Of a stretch of 38,105 nt of DNA, positions 1 to 8,653 are shown one piece after another. The position numbers and the translations under genes were made by a program. The notes under the pieces were generated by a model. The model did no database searches and was not told where the DNA came from. It saw only the letters and a program-made list of their open reading frames with translations. Each line of letters opens with the position of its first letter. The stretch's first letter is position 1. Source of the stretch: Oscillospiraceae bacterium (GTDB lineage: Bacteria; Bacillota; Clostridia; Oscillospirales; Oscillospiraceae); contig JAEETX010000018.1 of assembly GCA_016286665.1 (NCBI GenBank), positions 1-38,105 of the forward strand. The letters run 5' to 3'.

Positions 1-2
1 GC

Positions 3-896
3 TATGGCATGATGTATGCCGCCATGGTCATGATGGGCTTCTCGGCGGCCTTCATCTCCGCCAACGGCGCGAAGATCCTCTCCAATTTCTTCAAGCCGGA
101 GAAGATCAGCGTCGTCATGGGCCTGGTGCTCACCATCACCACCACCGGCATGGTGCTGGGCATGGCGACCACCACCTCCCTGGGCATCAGCCGGGCCTTC
201 CTGCTGGCGGCCTGCCTGGCCTCCCTGGTGCTGGTGCTGTGGCTGACGGTGATGCCCAACCTGCGCCCCGCGAAAAAGGCGGCGGACAGCCAGCAGCTGC
301 CCCTGGGCAAGGCGGTTGGCAAGGTGCTGCGCAACCGCTATGTCTGGCTGGTGGGCGGCGTCATCTTCTTCGTCAACGGCTGCATGACCGGCATGGGCTC
401 CAGCATCCCCACCGCCCTGGTGGCGGAGCGGGGCTTCACGGAAGGGACTGCGGGCTTGGCGGGGGCCTTCCTCATGGTGGGCAACCTGCTGGGCAGCCTC
501 CTCACCCCCACCATCTCCCTGAAAACCGGCAAATTCCGCCTGGTACTGATCCTCTGCGGCCTGGTGGCCGGGCTGGGCTGCTGCTTTGCCTGGCAGCTGC
601 CGGGCGTCTGGCTCTATGTGGGCCTGGTGATCACCGGCTATACCTTCGGCAGCGGCATGGCCCAGTGCCTCTCCCTCTCCGTGCGCCTGCCCGGAGTGGG
701 ACCCGCCCTGGCCGGCACCGCCGGCGGCCTCATTTCCACCCTGGACCTGCTGGGGGCAAAGCTGCTGCCGGCCTATGTCGCCTCCACCATCGCAAACGGC
801 AGCCGGGCCGTTTTCTTCCTCATTCTCGGCGTCTTCGCCATTCCCTGGATGATCGGCGTCTTCCTCCTGCCCAAGGAGCTGGATGTGAAGGGCTGA
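3..896 (+). CDS. MFS transporter, C-terminal part (5' end outside window)
   Basis: The reading frame is already open at base 3 (Tyr-Gly before the first Met at base 9), so the true start lies upstream of the window. The visible ~297 residues hold a run of hydrophobic helices interrupted by a polar central loop (MPNLRPAKKAADSQQ, about residues 80-95), the usual cytoplasmic loop between the two six-helix halves of a major facilitator carrier. Roughly eight helices are therefore present and the first three or four are missing. The substrate cannot be read from the sequence; the helix pattern is compatible with small organic anion or nitrate/cyanate-type MFS carriers. It lies 99 bases before a DASS-type anion symporter on the same strand, so both may serve uptake of related organic anions, but the gap makes co-transcription uncertain. 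Confidence 0.8.
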   Translation, partial: YGMMYAAMVMMGFSAAFISANGAKILSNFFKPEKISVVMGLVLTITTTGMVLGMATTTSLGISRAFLLAACLASLVLVLWLTVMPNLRPAKKAADSQQLPLGKAVGKVLRNRYVWLVGGVIFFVNGCMTGMGSSIPTALVAERGFTEGTAGLAGAFLMVGNLLGSLLTPTISLKTGKFRLVLILCGLVAGLGCCFAWQLPGVWLYVGLVITGYTFGSGMAQCLSLSVRLPGVGPALAGTAGGLISTLDLLGAKLLPAYVASTIANGSRAVFFLILGVFAIPWMIGVFLLPKELDVKG

Positions 897-975
897 CCGT
901 TCCGGTCCAAAGACCCCTCCGTCCCCGCCGCGGAGCGGAGCGGCTGCCCGCGCAGAGTTCGCGCGGCTCTCCATC
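897..975 (-). repeat. Probable decayed copy of the structured intergenic repeat
   Basis: The spacer between the two transporter genes contains CGCAGAGTTCGCGC at 951-964, the reverse complement of the GCGCGAACTCTGCG that closes the repeat copy at 24958-25129. Next to it lies a GC-rich imperfect palindrome (GCCGC...GCGGC around 926-944) that resembles the CGCTCCGCTCCCCGC segment of the complete copies. The other two hairpins are missing. It is therefore best read as a truncated or degenerate copy in reverse orientation. The short match makes this tentative. Confidence 0.35.
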
Positions 976-995
976 ATTTCCGGAGGTGTATCATT

Positions 996-2426
996 ATGAA
1001 GAAAATCAAGTCGGAATCCGGCGCGGCGCCCAAGGTCGCCACGAAGCGCATTGTCGGCTTTCTCGTAGCCGTCGTGCTGATCGCGCTCTTTACCCTGATC
1101 CCGCCCTTCGAGGGACTGACGGAGCCGGGCATGGCCTCCATCGGCGTGTTCCTGGCGGCCATCGTCCTCTTTGTGTGCCAGGTGGCCCCCCTGGCGGTCA
1201 GCTGCCTGACCCTCATGGTGCTGCTGCCCTACTTCAATATCACGACGCTGAACCAGATCTTCGCCGATTTCGGCGGCACCAGCTTCTTCTTCGTGTTCTT
1301 CTGCTTCGGCGTCACGGGGGCCCTCTCCAACACCACCATCCCCATGCGCATTTCCGCCTGGATCACCAAGGTGAGCAAGGGCAATCCCAAGACCCTGGTC
1401 TTCGGCTTCCTCTTCATCGCCACGCTGATGAGCGGCTTCCTGAGCAACTTCGGCACCCTCATCATGTTCTACGGCATCATCTTCATGTTCCTGAAATCCG
1501 CGGGCCTGAAGCCCGGAGAAAGCCGCCTGGGCAAGTGCCTCATGATCGGTCTGCCCTTCGCCTGCGGCAACGGCGGCTTCATCTCCCCCGCCGGCAGCCC
1601 CGGCAACCTCATCGCCCAGAGCCTGCTGCAGGCCCAGGGGGTGGACGTAAGCTTCCTCCAGTGGTTTGTGATGTGCCTCCCCTTCGCCCTCATCATGTGC
1701 CTGCTGGTGAGCATTTCCCTGATCGTCATCTTCAAGCCCGAGGCCATGCCCATGGAGGCCCAGCAGGCCGTCTTCGCGGAAAAGGACAAGCTGGGACCCA
1801 TGGAGGGCAAGGAAAAGAAGGCCATTATCATCATCATCGTCACCATCCTGCTCTGGTTCGCGGGCACCTGGGTGAAGGCCCTGAACACCACCGTCGTGGC
1901 GGGCTGCGCCTTCTTCCTCATGTTCATGCCGGGCATCGACCTGATGGACTGGAAGTCCTATGTCCGTGAGGCCGACTGGAACCTGCTGATGATGGTGGGC
2001 TCCGTGGCGGTCACCATGGGCTGCGTCAACTCCACCGGAGCCATGACCTGGATCGCCGACAAGTTCTTCTCCGGCCTGGGCGGCATGGGCATCTACGCCG
2101 TCATGCTCATCGTGGGCTTCGTGGTGTGCTACCTCCGTGTGCTCATCCCCACGGCTCCCTCCGTGGCGGCCATCTTCGTGCCCATCATGATCGGCATCGC
2201 TCAGATCGTGGGCAGCCAGTACACCCTGGCCCTGGCCATGATCCCCGTGTTCTGGGCGGGGGCCACCATCACCCTGCTGTACACCGAGCCCATCTACCTC
2301 TACACCCACGGCGCGGGCTACTATTCCGCCAGCGACCTGTTCAAGGGCGGCCTGGTGCCCACGCTGCTGATGATCGTCATCGTGGCCTTCGGCTTCCCCA
2401 CCTGGTTCCATCTGTTCGGATTTTAA
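996..2426 (+). CDS. DASS/SLC13-family anion:sodium symporter
   Basis: A 476-residue polytopic membrane protein, the usual length for divalent-anion:Na+ symporters (DASS, also called SLC13 or CitT-like permeases), which import dicarboxylates, tricarboxylates or sulfate at the cytoplasmic membrane. It shows about 11-12 hydrophobic segments after a basic N-terminus (MKKIKSESGAAPKVATKR). The segment SPAGSPGNLIAQ (around residue 200) matches the family's conserved loop at the substrate/Na+ site (Pro-x-Gly-x-x-x-Asn), and RVLIPTAPSVAAIFVP near residue 380 matches the second, C-terminal half-site. The start is fixed by GGAGGTG 8 bases upstream. The upstream neighbour is another anion carrier; downstream lie a structured repeat and a kinase-like gene. 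The exact substrate is not determinable from sequence. Confidence 0.85.
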   Translation: MKKIKSESGAAPKVATKRIVGFLVAVVLIALFTLIPPFEGLTEPGMASIGVFLAAIVLFVCQVAPLAVSCLTLMVLLPYFNITTLNQIFADFGGTSFFFVFFCFGVTGALSNTTIPMRISAWITKVSKGNPKTLVFGFLFIATLMSGFLSNFGTLIMFYGIIFMFLKSAGLKPGESRLGKCLMIGLPFACGNGGFISPAGSPGNLIAQSLLQAQGVDVSFLQWFVMCLPFALIMCLLVSISLIVIFKPEAMPMEAQQAVFAEKDKLGPMEGKEKKAIIIIIVTILLWFAGTWVKALNTTVVAGCAFFLMFMPGIDLMDWKSYVREADWNLLMMVGSVAVTMGCVNSTGAMTWIADKFFSGLGGMGIYAVMLIVGFVVCYLRVLIPTAPSVAAIFVPIMIGIAQIVGSQYTLALAMIPVFWAGATITLLYTEPIYLYTHGAGYYSASDLFKGGLVPTLLMIVIVAFGFPTWFHLFGF

Positions 2427-2430
2427 AAAA

Positions 2431-2603
2431 TCAAATCACAACCGCTTCGCTGGGTTGTGATTTGAGATGGATTACGCTCCGCTCCCCGCAGGCCCCTTCG
2501 GGGCCCACAGTCCGCTCCGCAAAAAGTATTTTGGGGTGGAAATGAATTCCGCCCCAAAATGATTCCGAATTTATTCGCATCTGCGGATGCGAACTCTGCG
2601 AGG
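2431..2603 (+). repeat. Structured intergenic repeat, copy A (three hairpins)
   Basis: A 173-bp non-coding block begins five bases after the symporter stop codon. Hairpin 1 pairs TCAAATCACAAC (2431-2442) with GTTGTGATTTGA (2454-2465) around the loop CGCTTCGCTGG. Hairpin 2 pairs ATTTTGGGG (2528-2536) with CCCCAAAAT (2552-2560), extended inward by four more pairs and a wobble. Hairpin 3 pairs TTCGCATC (2574-2581) with GATGCGAA (2586-2593) around TGCG. A further GC hairpin (GGCCCC/GGGGCC, about 2491-2505) lies between hairpins 1 and 2. A second full copy with the same layout but different stem sequences lies at 24958-25129. No coding potential is evident. Confidence 0.7.
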
Positions 2604-2649
2604 CTGTGAGGGGCTGTGTTGGAATTGAAATGACTATGGAGGTACGATC

Positions 2650-3387
2650 ATGCTGATTTCCATCAACGGACTCTATGGCTCCGGCGGCAACGAGCTGGGC
2701 TGGGCATTGTCCGAGAAAACGGGCTGGCCGGTGCATGACGACGAACTGATCCGGCAGGCGGTGGCGGATTCCGGCGTGGACCTGCGCCAGGCCACCCTGG
2801 CTTTTTACGACGAGGACGAGGGTCACCCGGAGGATCGGCCCTACGGCAGCGCCGTGCTCTCCCTGGAGCTGGACGTGCTGCCCATCGCCCGGGACGAGGA
2901 CATCCCCAAAAAGGAGAATTATCAGTCCGGCCTGCTGGCCGCCTTTATGGACACCACTTCCATGAACAACCGGGAGGGCATCCCCGCCGTGCGGGACAAG
3001 GCGGACGTCGACAGTCTGCGCGCTTCCCAGACCTCGGCGGTCCTCAAGGCATCCGAAAGCGGCAACGGCATCTTCTTCGGCCGCTGCTCCAGCTATATCC
3101 TGCGCGCCAGGCCCGACGCCCTGCGCATCTTCGTCAGCGCCGGTCTGGACGCCTGTGCCGGGCGCATTGCGGCCAAATACGGCATCAGGAGCACCGCCGA
3201 GGCGGAAAAGCTGGTGAAGGAGACCAACCGGCGGCGGGCTTATTACTACGAGGCCTTCACCGGCCTTACCTGGGACGACCCGGAAAACTATGATTTCTGC
3301 CTCAACACGGACTACCTGGGCTTCGACGGCACCCTGGAGCTGATCCTGACGCTGATCGAAAAAAAGCAAGCCCTGTTGGGGAAGTAA
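2650..3387 (+). CDS. Cytidylate kinase-like family protein
   Basis: A 245-residue soluble protein of the cytidylate-kinase-like family, distinct from the housekeeping CMP kinase Cmk. The N-terminus MLISINGLYGSGGNELG is the family's modified P-loop (Gly-x-x-Gly-Ser-Gly-Gly in place of a standard GxxGxGKS). It is followed by a His-Asp-Asp motif (PVHDDELI) near residue 30 and an Arg-rich C-terminal lid region (ETNRRRAYYYEAF, about residues 193-205), as in nucleoside-monophosphate kinases. The central insert around residues 50-110 is typical of the longer variants found in Clostridia. The start is supported by GGAGGT 7 bases upstream. Members are commonly seen near transporters and regulators, but their substrate is unproven; CMP is only a guess from fold. 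It is 28 bases upstream of the SLH hydrolase gene and may be co-transcribed with it. Confidence 0.8.
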   Translation: MLISINGLYGSGGNELGWALSEKTGWPVHDDELIRQAVADSGVDLRQATLAFYDEDEGHPEDRPYGSAVLSLELDVLPIARDEDIPKKENYQSGLLAAFMDTTSMNNREGIPAVRDKADVDSLRASQTSAVLKASESGNGIFFGRCSSYILRARPDALRIFVSAGLDACAGRIAAKYGIRSTAEAEKLVKETNRRRAYYYEAFTGLTWDDPENYDFCLNTDYLGFDGTLELILTLIEKKQALLGK

Positions 3388-3415
3388 TACCGCAAATCAA
3401 GAAGGAGGGATTCCT

Positions 3416-6226
3416 ATGAAATCAAGATTCGCGCGGGGGCTCAGCCTGCTCCTGGCAGTTCTGCTGCTGGCAGGGCTGCTCCCCGCCGCCGCCCTGGCTG
3501 CCGGGGACGAGGAGGGCGTGATCTCCGCCGAGGTCACCGTCGGCTCGCTGTACGGCAGGGGCGGGAAAACCGACGACACCTGCTACTATTCGGACGCATG
3601 GTTCCTGGAGACTTCCGCCGCGGCGAACAGCCACCTGGCGACCCTCTCCGCCATGACCTCCGTCGCCGCCGATATCGGCGAGCTGTTGGAGGCGCTCGGC
3701 TTTGCCGGCATCCGCATGAACGCCTACTATGCCGACGACATCAAGCTGGCGGATTCCATGGGCTGCATCATCGGCAGCAAGACCCTCGCGGACGGCGCGA
3801 CCCTCCTGGCGATCATCCCCAGAAGCACGGACTACGGGACCGAATGGGCCGGCAACCTCCACGTGGGCGGCAGCGGCTTCCATCAGGGCTTCCAGGCCGC
3901 GCGGGATGAGATCCTGCGCTTCCTGAAGTCGTATATCGAAACCGAAGGCGTCACCGGCAGGGTGAAGATCTGGGCCACGGGCTTCAGCCGGGGCGCGGCG
4001 GTCATCAACCTGGTGGGCGGCTTCCTGGCGGGGGACAGCGGCTATTTCGGCGGCAGCGTTTCCATCGCCCCGGAGGACGTCTTCGTCTATACCTTTGCCA
4101 CGCCCATGGGCGTCACCGGCGGTGTGACCAGGGCCGAAGTCCTCTGCGTGGCGGGAGCCGCCGCCGGGACCCCCGACACCGACGTGCCCGCCTATGCCTA
4201 TGGCGGCGCGGACGCCGGCGACGTGATCCAGCCCGACGATGGGCGTTACGGCGGCATCCACAACTATATCGCCTCCGGCGACTACTTCGCCAAGCTGCCC
4301 CCCGCTCTCTGGGGCTTCACCCGCTACGGCACGACCGTGGATGTGGAGTTCGGCGGGGAGGATATGCGCGCCTGGCTCGGGCTCCTCAGCGAGGAAGCGG
4401 CCGGGATGTTCGCAGCGAACGGCGGATACTCCACGCCTCTCCCCCTGAAAGCGCCGGATCTCCGGCAGCAGGGCCTGATCGAAACGGAAGAAAAGCTTTC
4501 CACGGACGACATGATCACGCAGCACCTGAACGCCTTGGCCTCCCTGGCCCCCACCAGAGAAGCCTATGTCCGCCAGGGATATGCCGACGTGCTGGGCGCT
4601 CTGACGGTCCTGCTGAGCACCAACGGAGCCGGGTTTGCCCACGCGCTCGCCCAGACGGAGCCTGAAACGCTGGAAAAAGCGCTCCTTTTGAACTACCTGG
4701 CTTATGCCCTGGAGCAGCAGCGCAAGCTGGACCCCGCCCTTTCCGACGAGGCGGGCCTTGCGGCGGTGGTGTTCGAGCTGATGGACTTCCTCGGCCTGAA
4801 GGTCGAAGACAAGGCAAATTACACGGCGCAGCAGCTTTTGAAGGATGTGCTCGACAGCGTCTTCCAGCTGGCCCAGGCGCAGTCCAAGACCGTCGAAGCG
4901 ATGCTGCCTGCGGAATATGTGCCGTTCTGGCAGGACCTGCTGGCGCTGGCGCAGGAGATCCAGCCCGCGACGCTGGATGACCTGATCGAGCTCATCGCCC
5001 GCTTCCTGGTGAACCCGAAGCACCTTCTGTTCACCCAGGGCCTCCTCGCCCCCATGGCGGAGTCCATGACGGCGGAAGACGCGGCCCTTTTGCGCACCCT
5101 GATCTCCGGTATCACCCAGAAGACCTACGACGCCACACCGGAGGGCATGAAGACTGCCCTGATCGACCTGGTCACCGGCTGCGCCATGGGCTCCGGGGAG
5201 AAGGATGCAGCCTCCTTCCGCGCGTCGATCCGGCAGCTGCTCGGCCTCAGCTACCGGAAGCAGCTGACCGGGCAGACGGCCCTCAATGCGCTGCTCACAG
5301 ATTCCGCCGCCGCTCCCTCCGCGCCCGTGTCCTTCGAGACGATGATCCGGGAGCTGGTCCTGGACGGGCTGCTGGAAAAGGATGAAACCGGCGCTCCCAT
5401 GTCCCTCACGGCCTCCGCCGACAAAGCCCTGGCGGACTTCCTGCGCCTGATCCCGGCGGAGGGCGACGCTTACGGAGAGCTGCTGACGTCGAACCCCGCC
5501 GCCATCCGCGCGGTCATCACCGCGTTCCTCTTTGCTCCCCAGGAGGACTACAGTATCCTTCGGGATGCGGTGAATGTGCTGAACTTCACCGAACGGCTCC
5601 CCTATCTGCTCCCCGCTCACTTCCCCGACCTTTACATTTCCTGGCTCAAGGCCATGGACGATAACTATGTCCTCCCCTCCAAGGGCGAAGACGCCGGCAG
5701 GGAATCTGCGGAAGCCCCGGCGGATGCGGTCCCCTTTACCGATGTGCCGGAGGACAGCTACTATGCCGACGCGGTGACCTGGGCCTATGTGACGGGCGTC
5801 ACCACCGGCACTGGCGACACGACCTTCAGCCCGGAGGGCAGCTGCACCCGCGGCCAGGTGGTCACCTTCCTCTGGCGGGCCGCCGGAAAGCCGGAGCCGG
5901 CCAGCAGCGAAAACCCCTTTGCGGACGTGAAGGAGAGCGACTATTTCTACAAGGCCGTCCTTTGGGCTGTGGAACAGGGCATTACCAAGGGCACCAGCGA
6001 GACGGCGTTTTCCCCCAAGCAGACCTGCTCCAGCGCCCACATCATCACGTTCCTCTACAGGGCGATGGGCATCGGCGCGGACGGCTGGGGTGCGGAATCC
6101 GCCAACTGGGCGATCGAGGCCGGTCTGACCGCGGACACCGGTCTGGAGATCAGCTCCAAGGAAGACTGCCCCCGTGCCGCAGTGGTGACTTTTTTGTATC
6201 GAATCTACGCTGCCGCCGAGTCATAA
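3416..6226 (+). CDS. Secreted lipase-like alpha/beta-hydrolase with three C-terminal SLH repeats
   Basis: A 936-residue exported protein. Residues 1-28 form a clear signal peptide (basic start, hydrophobic core, ALA-AG cleavage site). The N-terminal third resembles a class-3-lipase or Mbeg1-like alpha/beta hydrolase: the nucleophile elbow GFSRGA places the candidate Ser at residue 191, and HNY at residue 282 is a plausible catalytic His. A long helical region without recognisable motifs (about 340-760) follows. Three SLH modules close the protein (about 775-830, 835-885 and 886-936, with TDVPEDSYYADAV and FADVKESDYFYKAV openings); these bind pyruvylated secondary wall polymer and hold the protein on the cell surface. 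The start has an AAGGAGGGA site. It runs toward a second SLH enzyme on the opposite strand. The substrate is unknown; lipid or ester hydrolysis is inference. Confidence 0.8.
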   Translation: MKSRFARGLSLLLAVLLLAGLLPAAALAAGDEEGVISAEVTVGSLYGRGGKTDDTCYYSDAWFLETSAAANSHLATLSAMTSVAADIGELLEALGFAGIRMNAYYADDIKLADSMGCIIGSKTLADGATLLAIIPRSTDYGTEWAGNLHVGGSGFHQGFQAARDEILRFLKSYIETEGVTGRVKIWATGFSRGAAVINLVGGFLAGDSGYFGGSVSIAPEDVFVYTFATPMGVTGGVTRAEVLCVAGAAAGTPDTDVPAYAYGGADAGDVIQPDDGRYGGIHNYIASGDYFAKLPPALWGFTRYGTTVDVEFGGEDMRAWLGLLSEEAAGMFAANGGYSTPLPLKAPDLRQQGLIETEEKLSTDDMITQHLNALASLAPTREAYVRQGYADVLGALTVLLSTNGAGFAHALAQTEPETLEKALLLNYLAYALEQQRKLDPALSDEAGLAAVVFELMDFLGLKVEDKANYTAQQLLKDVLDSVFQLAQAQSKTVEAMLPAEYVPFWQDLLALAQEIQPATLDDLIELIARFLVNPKHLLFTQGLLAPMAESMTAEDAALLRTLISGITQKTYDATPEGMKTALIDLVTGCAMGSGEKDAASFRASIRQLLGLSYRKQLTGQTALNALLTDSAAAPSAPVSFETMIRELVLDGLLEKDETGAPMSLTASADKALADFLRLIPAEGDAYGELLTSNPAAIRAVITAFLFAPQEDYSILRDAVNVLNFTERLPYLLPAHFPDLYISWLKAMDDNYVLPSKGEDAGRESAEAPADAVPFTDVPEDSYYADAVTWAYVTGVTTGTGDTTFSPEGSCTRGQVVTFLWRAAGKPEPASSENPFADVKESDYFYKAVLWAVEQGITKGTSETAFSPKQTCSSAHIITFLYRAMGIGADGWGAESANWAIEAGLTADTGLEISSKEDCPRAAVVTFLYRIYAAAES

Positions 6227-6333
6227 GACAAGGCACAGGCACGCGCCCTGACGCCGCGATCGTCATGCGCCATTTCAACGGCGTCGGGGTATGAACCAAA
6301 TCCAGGCAGGGAATCCTGAGCGAGCCTGCATCA

Positions 6334-6379
6334 AAGCGCCGGCCCGGTCCGAAAAGGACTTGGCCGGCGCTTCTTTTTT
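6334..6379 (+). terminator. Rho-independent terminator after the SLH hydrolase
   Basis: The arms AAGCGCCGGCC and GGCCGGCGCTT form an 11-bp GC-rich stem with an inner GTCC/GGAC extension, followed directly by CTTTTTT. It ends plus-strand transcription from the SLH hydrolase, about 110 bases after its stop codon. Confidence 0.85.
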
Positions 6380-6388
6380 CGTTTGAAA

Positions 6389-6425
6389 GCAGGGCCGTCC
6401 CCGCATTTGGCGGGAGCGGCCCTGC
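6389..6425 (-). terminator. Probable terminator for the transglutaminase-SLH gene
   Basis: The arms GCAGGGCCG (6389-6397) and CGGCCCTGC (6417-6425), with an inner CCCGC/GCGGG, form a strong stem. On the minus strand the T-run after it is short (TTTC), so it is weaker than the plus-strand terminator beside it. It lies about 40 bases beyond the minus-strand stop codon. Confidence 0.55.
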
Positions 6426-6464
6426 ATGTCTTTCGTTTTTCAGCAGGCAAAGCCCGGCGCGGGC

Positions 6465-8561
6465 TCAGCCCGCATAACGGGCAAAGCCAAGCTCCGCCAG
6501 CGAATGGCCGCCGGGGCCCAGGATGTTTGTCTGCAGGTCCTCCAGAGCGACGCAGATGTCGGCGGTGAACAGGCTCTCGAAGGTCGCCGCAGATTTCTCG
6601 TCCATGCCCCAGCAAAGATCGAAGGGGACGGGGTCCTTCGGATCGAAGGAGAATTCCGCCGCGTCGATGGAGGCGAGGGCGACGCTCTCCTCGTCATCCG
6701 TGCCCGGGAAGATCATGATCGCGCCGCCGTAGGGCTGGGACATGGCGCGGTCGATCTCCAGAGAGCTGAAAGCCGTGAGGCCGCTCTCCTCATCGGAGTA
6801 AGCGCAGTTGAGGCTCAGCAGGTCGTCCGTGCGCTCATAGCCCAGGGTGATGAAATAGGCGTCATCCTCGCGAAGGCGGCAGTAATGGCCGTCCGCCATT
6901 TCCTCCCCCGTTTCCGCCAGATAGGAAACGATGAAATCGAAGACCGTTTCCGGCGGCGTTTCTTCCGGGGTCGCCGGCAGGGGCGAAATCTGCCGCCGCA
7001 GCTCCGGCACAGCCATCCTTGTCACGATCGCGGCGACTGCGCTGCGCTGGATGCTCTTGTCCGGCTCGAAGGCGCCGGATTCATCGCTGCCGGTCAAAAT
7101 GCCGGCCCGGTACAGCCGATAGACGGCCGGATCGTCCGCCACGTCGGGAATGGAGCCGTCGGGCACGGAATTGATTTTCTGCAGCGCCTCCTCCGGGAGC
7201 GCTGCGCTGAGGATCTCGGCAAACTCCAGCCGCGTCGCGGGAGCGTTCAGGTCACAGCCGCTCGGCAGGGATATGTCGTGCCTGTCCGCGTAGTCCATAT
7301 AGACAAGATACCAGGGGGTGCCCTGGACAAAACTCTCGCCGTCGGCATAATAGATGCTGTGGAGGCGGCAGGCAAGGACCAGCGCTTCGGTGACCGTCAG
7401 GTTTCCGGAGGGATGGAAGCCGCCGCCTGAGCCAACCATCAGTCCCAGCTCATAGGCGGTGCGCACGTTCTCCGCATACCAGGCGGAGGCGGCAACGTCG
7501 GTAAACATCCCATCGGTATATTCCTTTGTTTTTTGGAAGTTTGCAAGCCCGGGCTGCGGACCGGGAGCCGGCTTTGACGGCTGTTCCGGCGCGGGGCCCG
7601 GCAGGGTCGCGCCCTCTCCGGGGTCATATGCCTGGGAAGACAGCGGCGGATAGTCGAATTCCGCGCCGAAATCAGAGACAGCGTCGGGAATGTGCGTTTC
7701 GGAAAACGGAGGCATATAGGGCGGGCAGCTGTCCGCGCCGATCAGGAAGTAATCATGCGCTTCGATGCCGGAGATGACTTTGGTATCGTCTCCCATGGTG
7801 GGATCGTCGAAGGTAACGTCCACTGCATACCATTTTCCGTCCAGCTGGACCTGGTTCCATGCATGAGGTCCCCAGGCCTCTCCGCAGACCTTGATGCAGG
7901 GGATGCCCAGTTCATCGCAGACGAGCTTGAAGGCAGATGCGTAGCCCTCGCAGACGGGCTTATCCAGGTCGGTCAGCGCGCTCAGCGGCGTCCAGGGCAG
8001 ACAGTTCGCTTCCATTTCGTCAACGTCGTAATCAGCGGCAGGAAAGTTGTATACATTGTGGGTGGTCAGCCAGTCATGGACATAGAGCAGCTGCTCGTAA
8101 ACGCCGCCCTGCGCCGCGGCTTCCGCCGCCAGCTTCTCCACCGCCGCATGCAGTACGGCTTCATCCTCGGCAATGCTGCGGCCTCCCGCTCCCCAGGTTT
8201 CCCAGAAAACAGGGGTCACCGACAAGCTTACCGCATTGCGGCCCCCGGCGCTAACGGTATAGCTTGACACCCAGAAAATCTCCGTATGTTCCATCATTAC
8301 CGCAGCAAAGGCAGGCCCAATGGCTTCCAGGAGCGCGTCGGCCATGTCGTAAAAGGAGCCCTCAAAGCTGAATTTGATGCTGTCCCCCGTGCGGTATGCC
8401 TGCATCGCCTCCGGGGTGGTCAGACCCTCGTAGATCTGCCGGGAAAGCTCCGTCAGCTGAGAAGAAAAGACGCTGTCCGCATCCCCGGCCGACTGCGCGG
8501 GCAGGGCCAGCAGGGACAGACAGAGGACCAGGGTCAGAGCCAGGCTGATGATCCGTTTCAT
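6465..8561 (-). CDS. Secreted transglutaminase-like protein with SLH repeats
   Basis: A 698-residue exported protein. The signal peptide (residues 1-25) ends ALPAQSAG. A transglutaminase-like domain spans about residues 90-290 with an intact Cys-His-Asp triad: C204 in VCEGYASAFK, H233 in GPHAWNQV and D248 in YAVDVTFDDP. Such domains act as proteases, peptide cyclisers or amide hydrolases at bacterial surfaces. A Pro-rich linker (about 325-345) leads to degenerate SLH modules (FTDVAASAWYAENV near 360, then two weaker ones to about 520). The last 170 residues form a separate domain that I do not recognise. It is monocistronic and convergent with the SLH hydrolase, and both proteins probably sit on the same wall polymer. 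The enzymatic target is unknown. Confidence 0.82.
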   Translation of the reverse strand: MKRIISLALTLVLCLSLLALPAQSAGDADSVFSSQLTELSRQIYEGLTTPEAMQAYRTGDSIKFSFEGSFYDMADALLEAIGPAFAAVMMEHTEIFWVSSYTVSAGGRNAVSLSVTPVFWETWGAGGRSIAEDEAVLHAAVEKLAAEAAAQGGVYEQLLYVHDWLTTHNVYNFPAADYDVDEMEANCLPWTPLSALTDLDKPVCEGYASAFKLVCDELGIPCIKVCGEAWGPHAWNQVQLDGKWYAVDVTFDDPTMGDDTKVISGIEAHDYFLIGADSCPPYMPPFSETHIPDAVSDFGAEFDYPPLSSQAYDPGEGATLPGPAPEQPSKPAPGPQPGLANFQKTKEYTDGMFTDVAASAWYAENVRTAYELGLMVGSGGGFHPSGNLTVTEALVLACRLHSIYYADGESFVQGTPWYLVYMDYADRHDISLPSGCDLNAPATRLEFAEILSAALPEEALQKINSVPDGSIPDVADDPAVYRLYRAGILTGSDESGAFEPDKSIQRSAVAAIVTRMAVPELRRQISPLPATPEETPPETVFDFIVSYLAETGEEMADGHYCRLREDDAYFITLGYERTDDLLSLNCAYSDEESGLTAFSSLEIDRAMSQPYGGAIMIFPGTDDEESVALASIDAAEFSFDPKDPVPFDLCWGMDEKSAATFESLFTADICVALEDLQTNILGPGGHSLAELGFARYAG

Positions 8562-8653
8562 AGCATTCCTCCCGTGTTTCTTCCGCGGCTCCCGCAGAGT
8601 TTCACCCTCTTATTCCCAATGAGGCGGCGGACGCCAAAAAGAAGCCGCGTTTC

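Noticed and set aside
2427..2649. Riboswitch or attenuator ahead of the kinase-like gene
   Set aside because: The hairpins belong to the repeat that also occurs at 24958, in a different genetic context, so a gene-specific switch is unlikely.
3422..6040. A very long open frame antisense to the SLH hydrolase (also similar ones antisense to uvrA, der and others)
   Set aside because: High-GC genes leave few stop codons on the opposite strand. These frames have no plausible ribosome binding sites, are composed of Gly/Ala/Arg/His-rich low-information sequence, and lie entirely within well-supported genes.
8562..8653. Terminator after whiA
   Set aside because: CGCGGC/GCCGC segments are present, but the stem is interrupted and no T-run follows at the right place on the minus strand.
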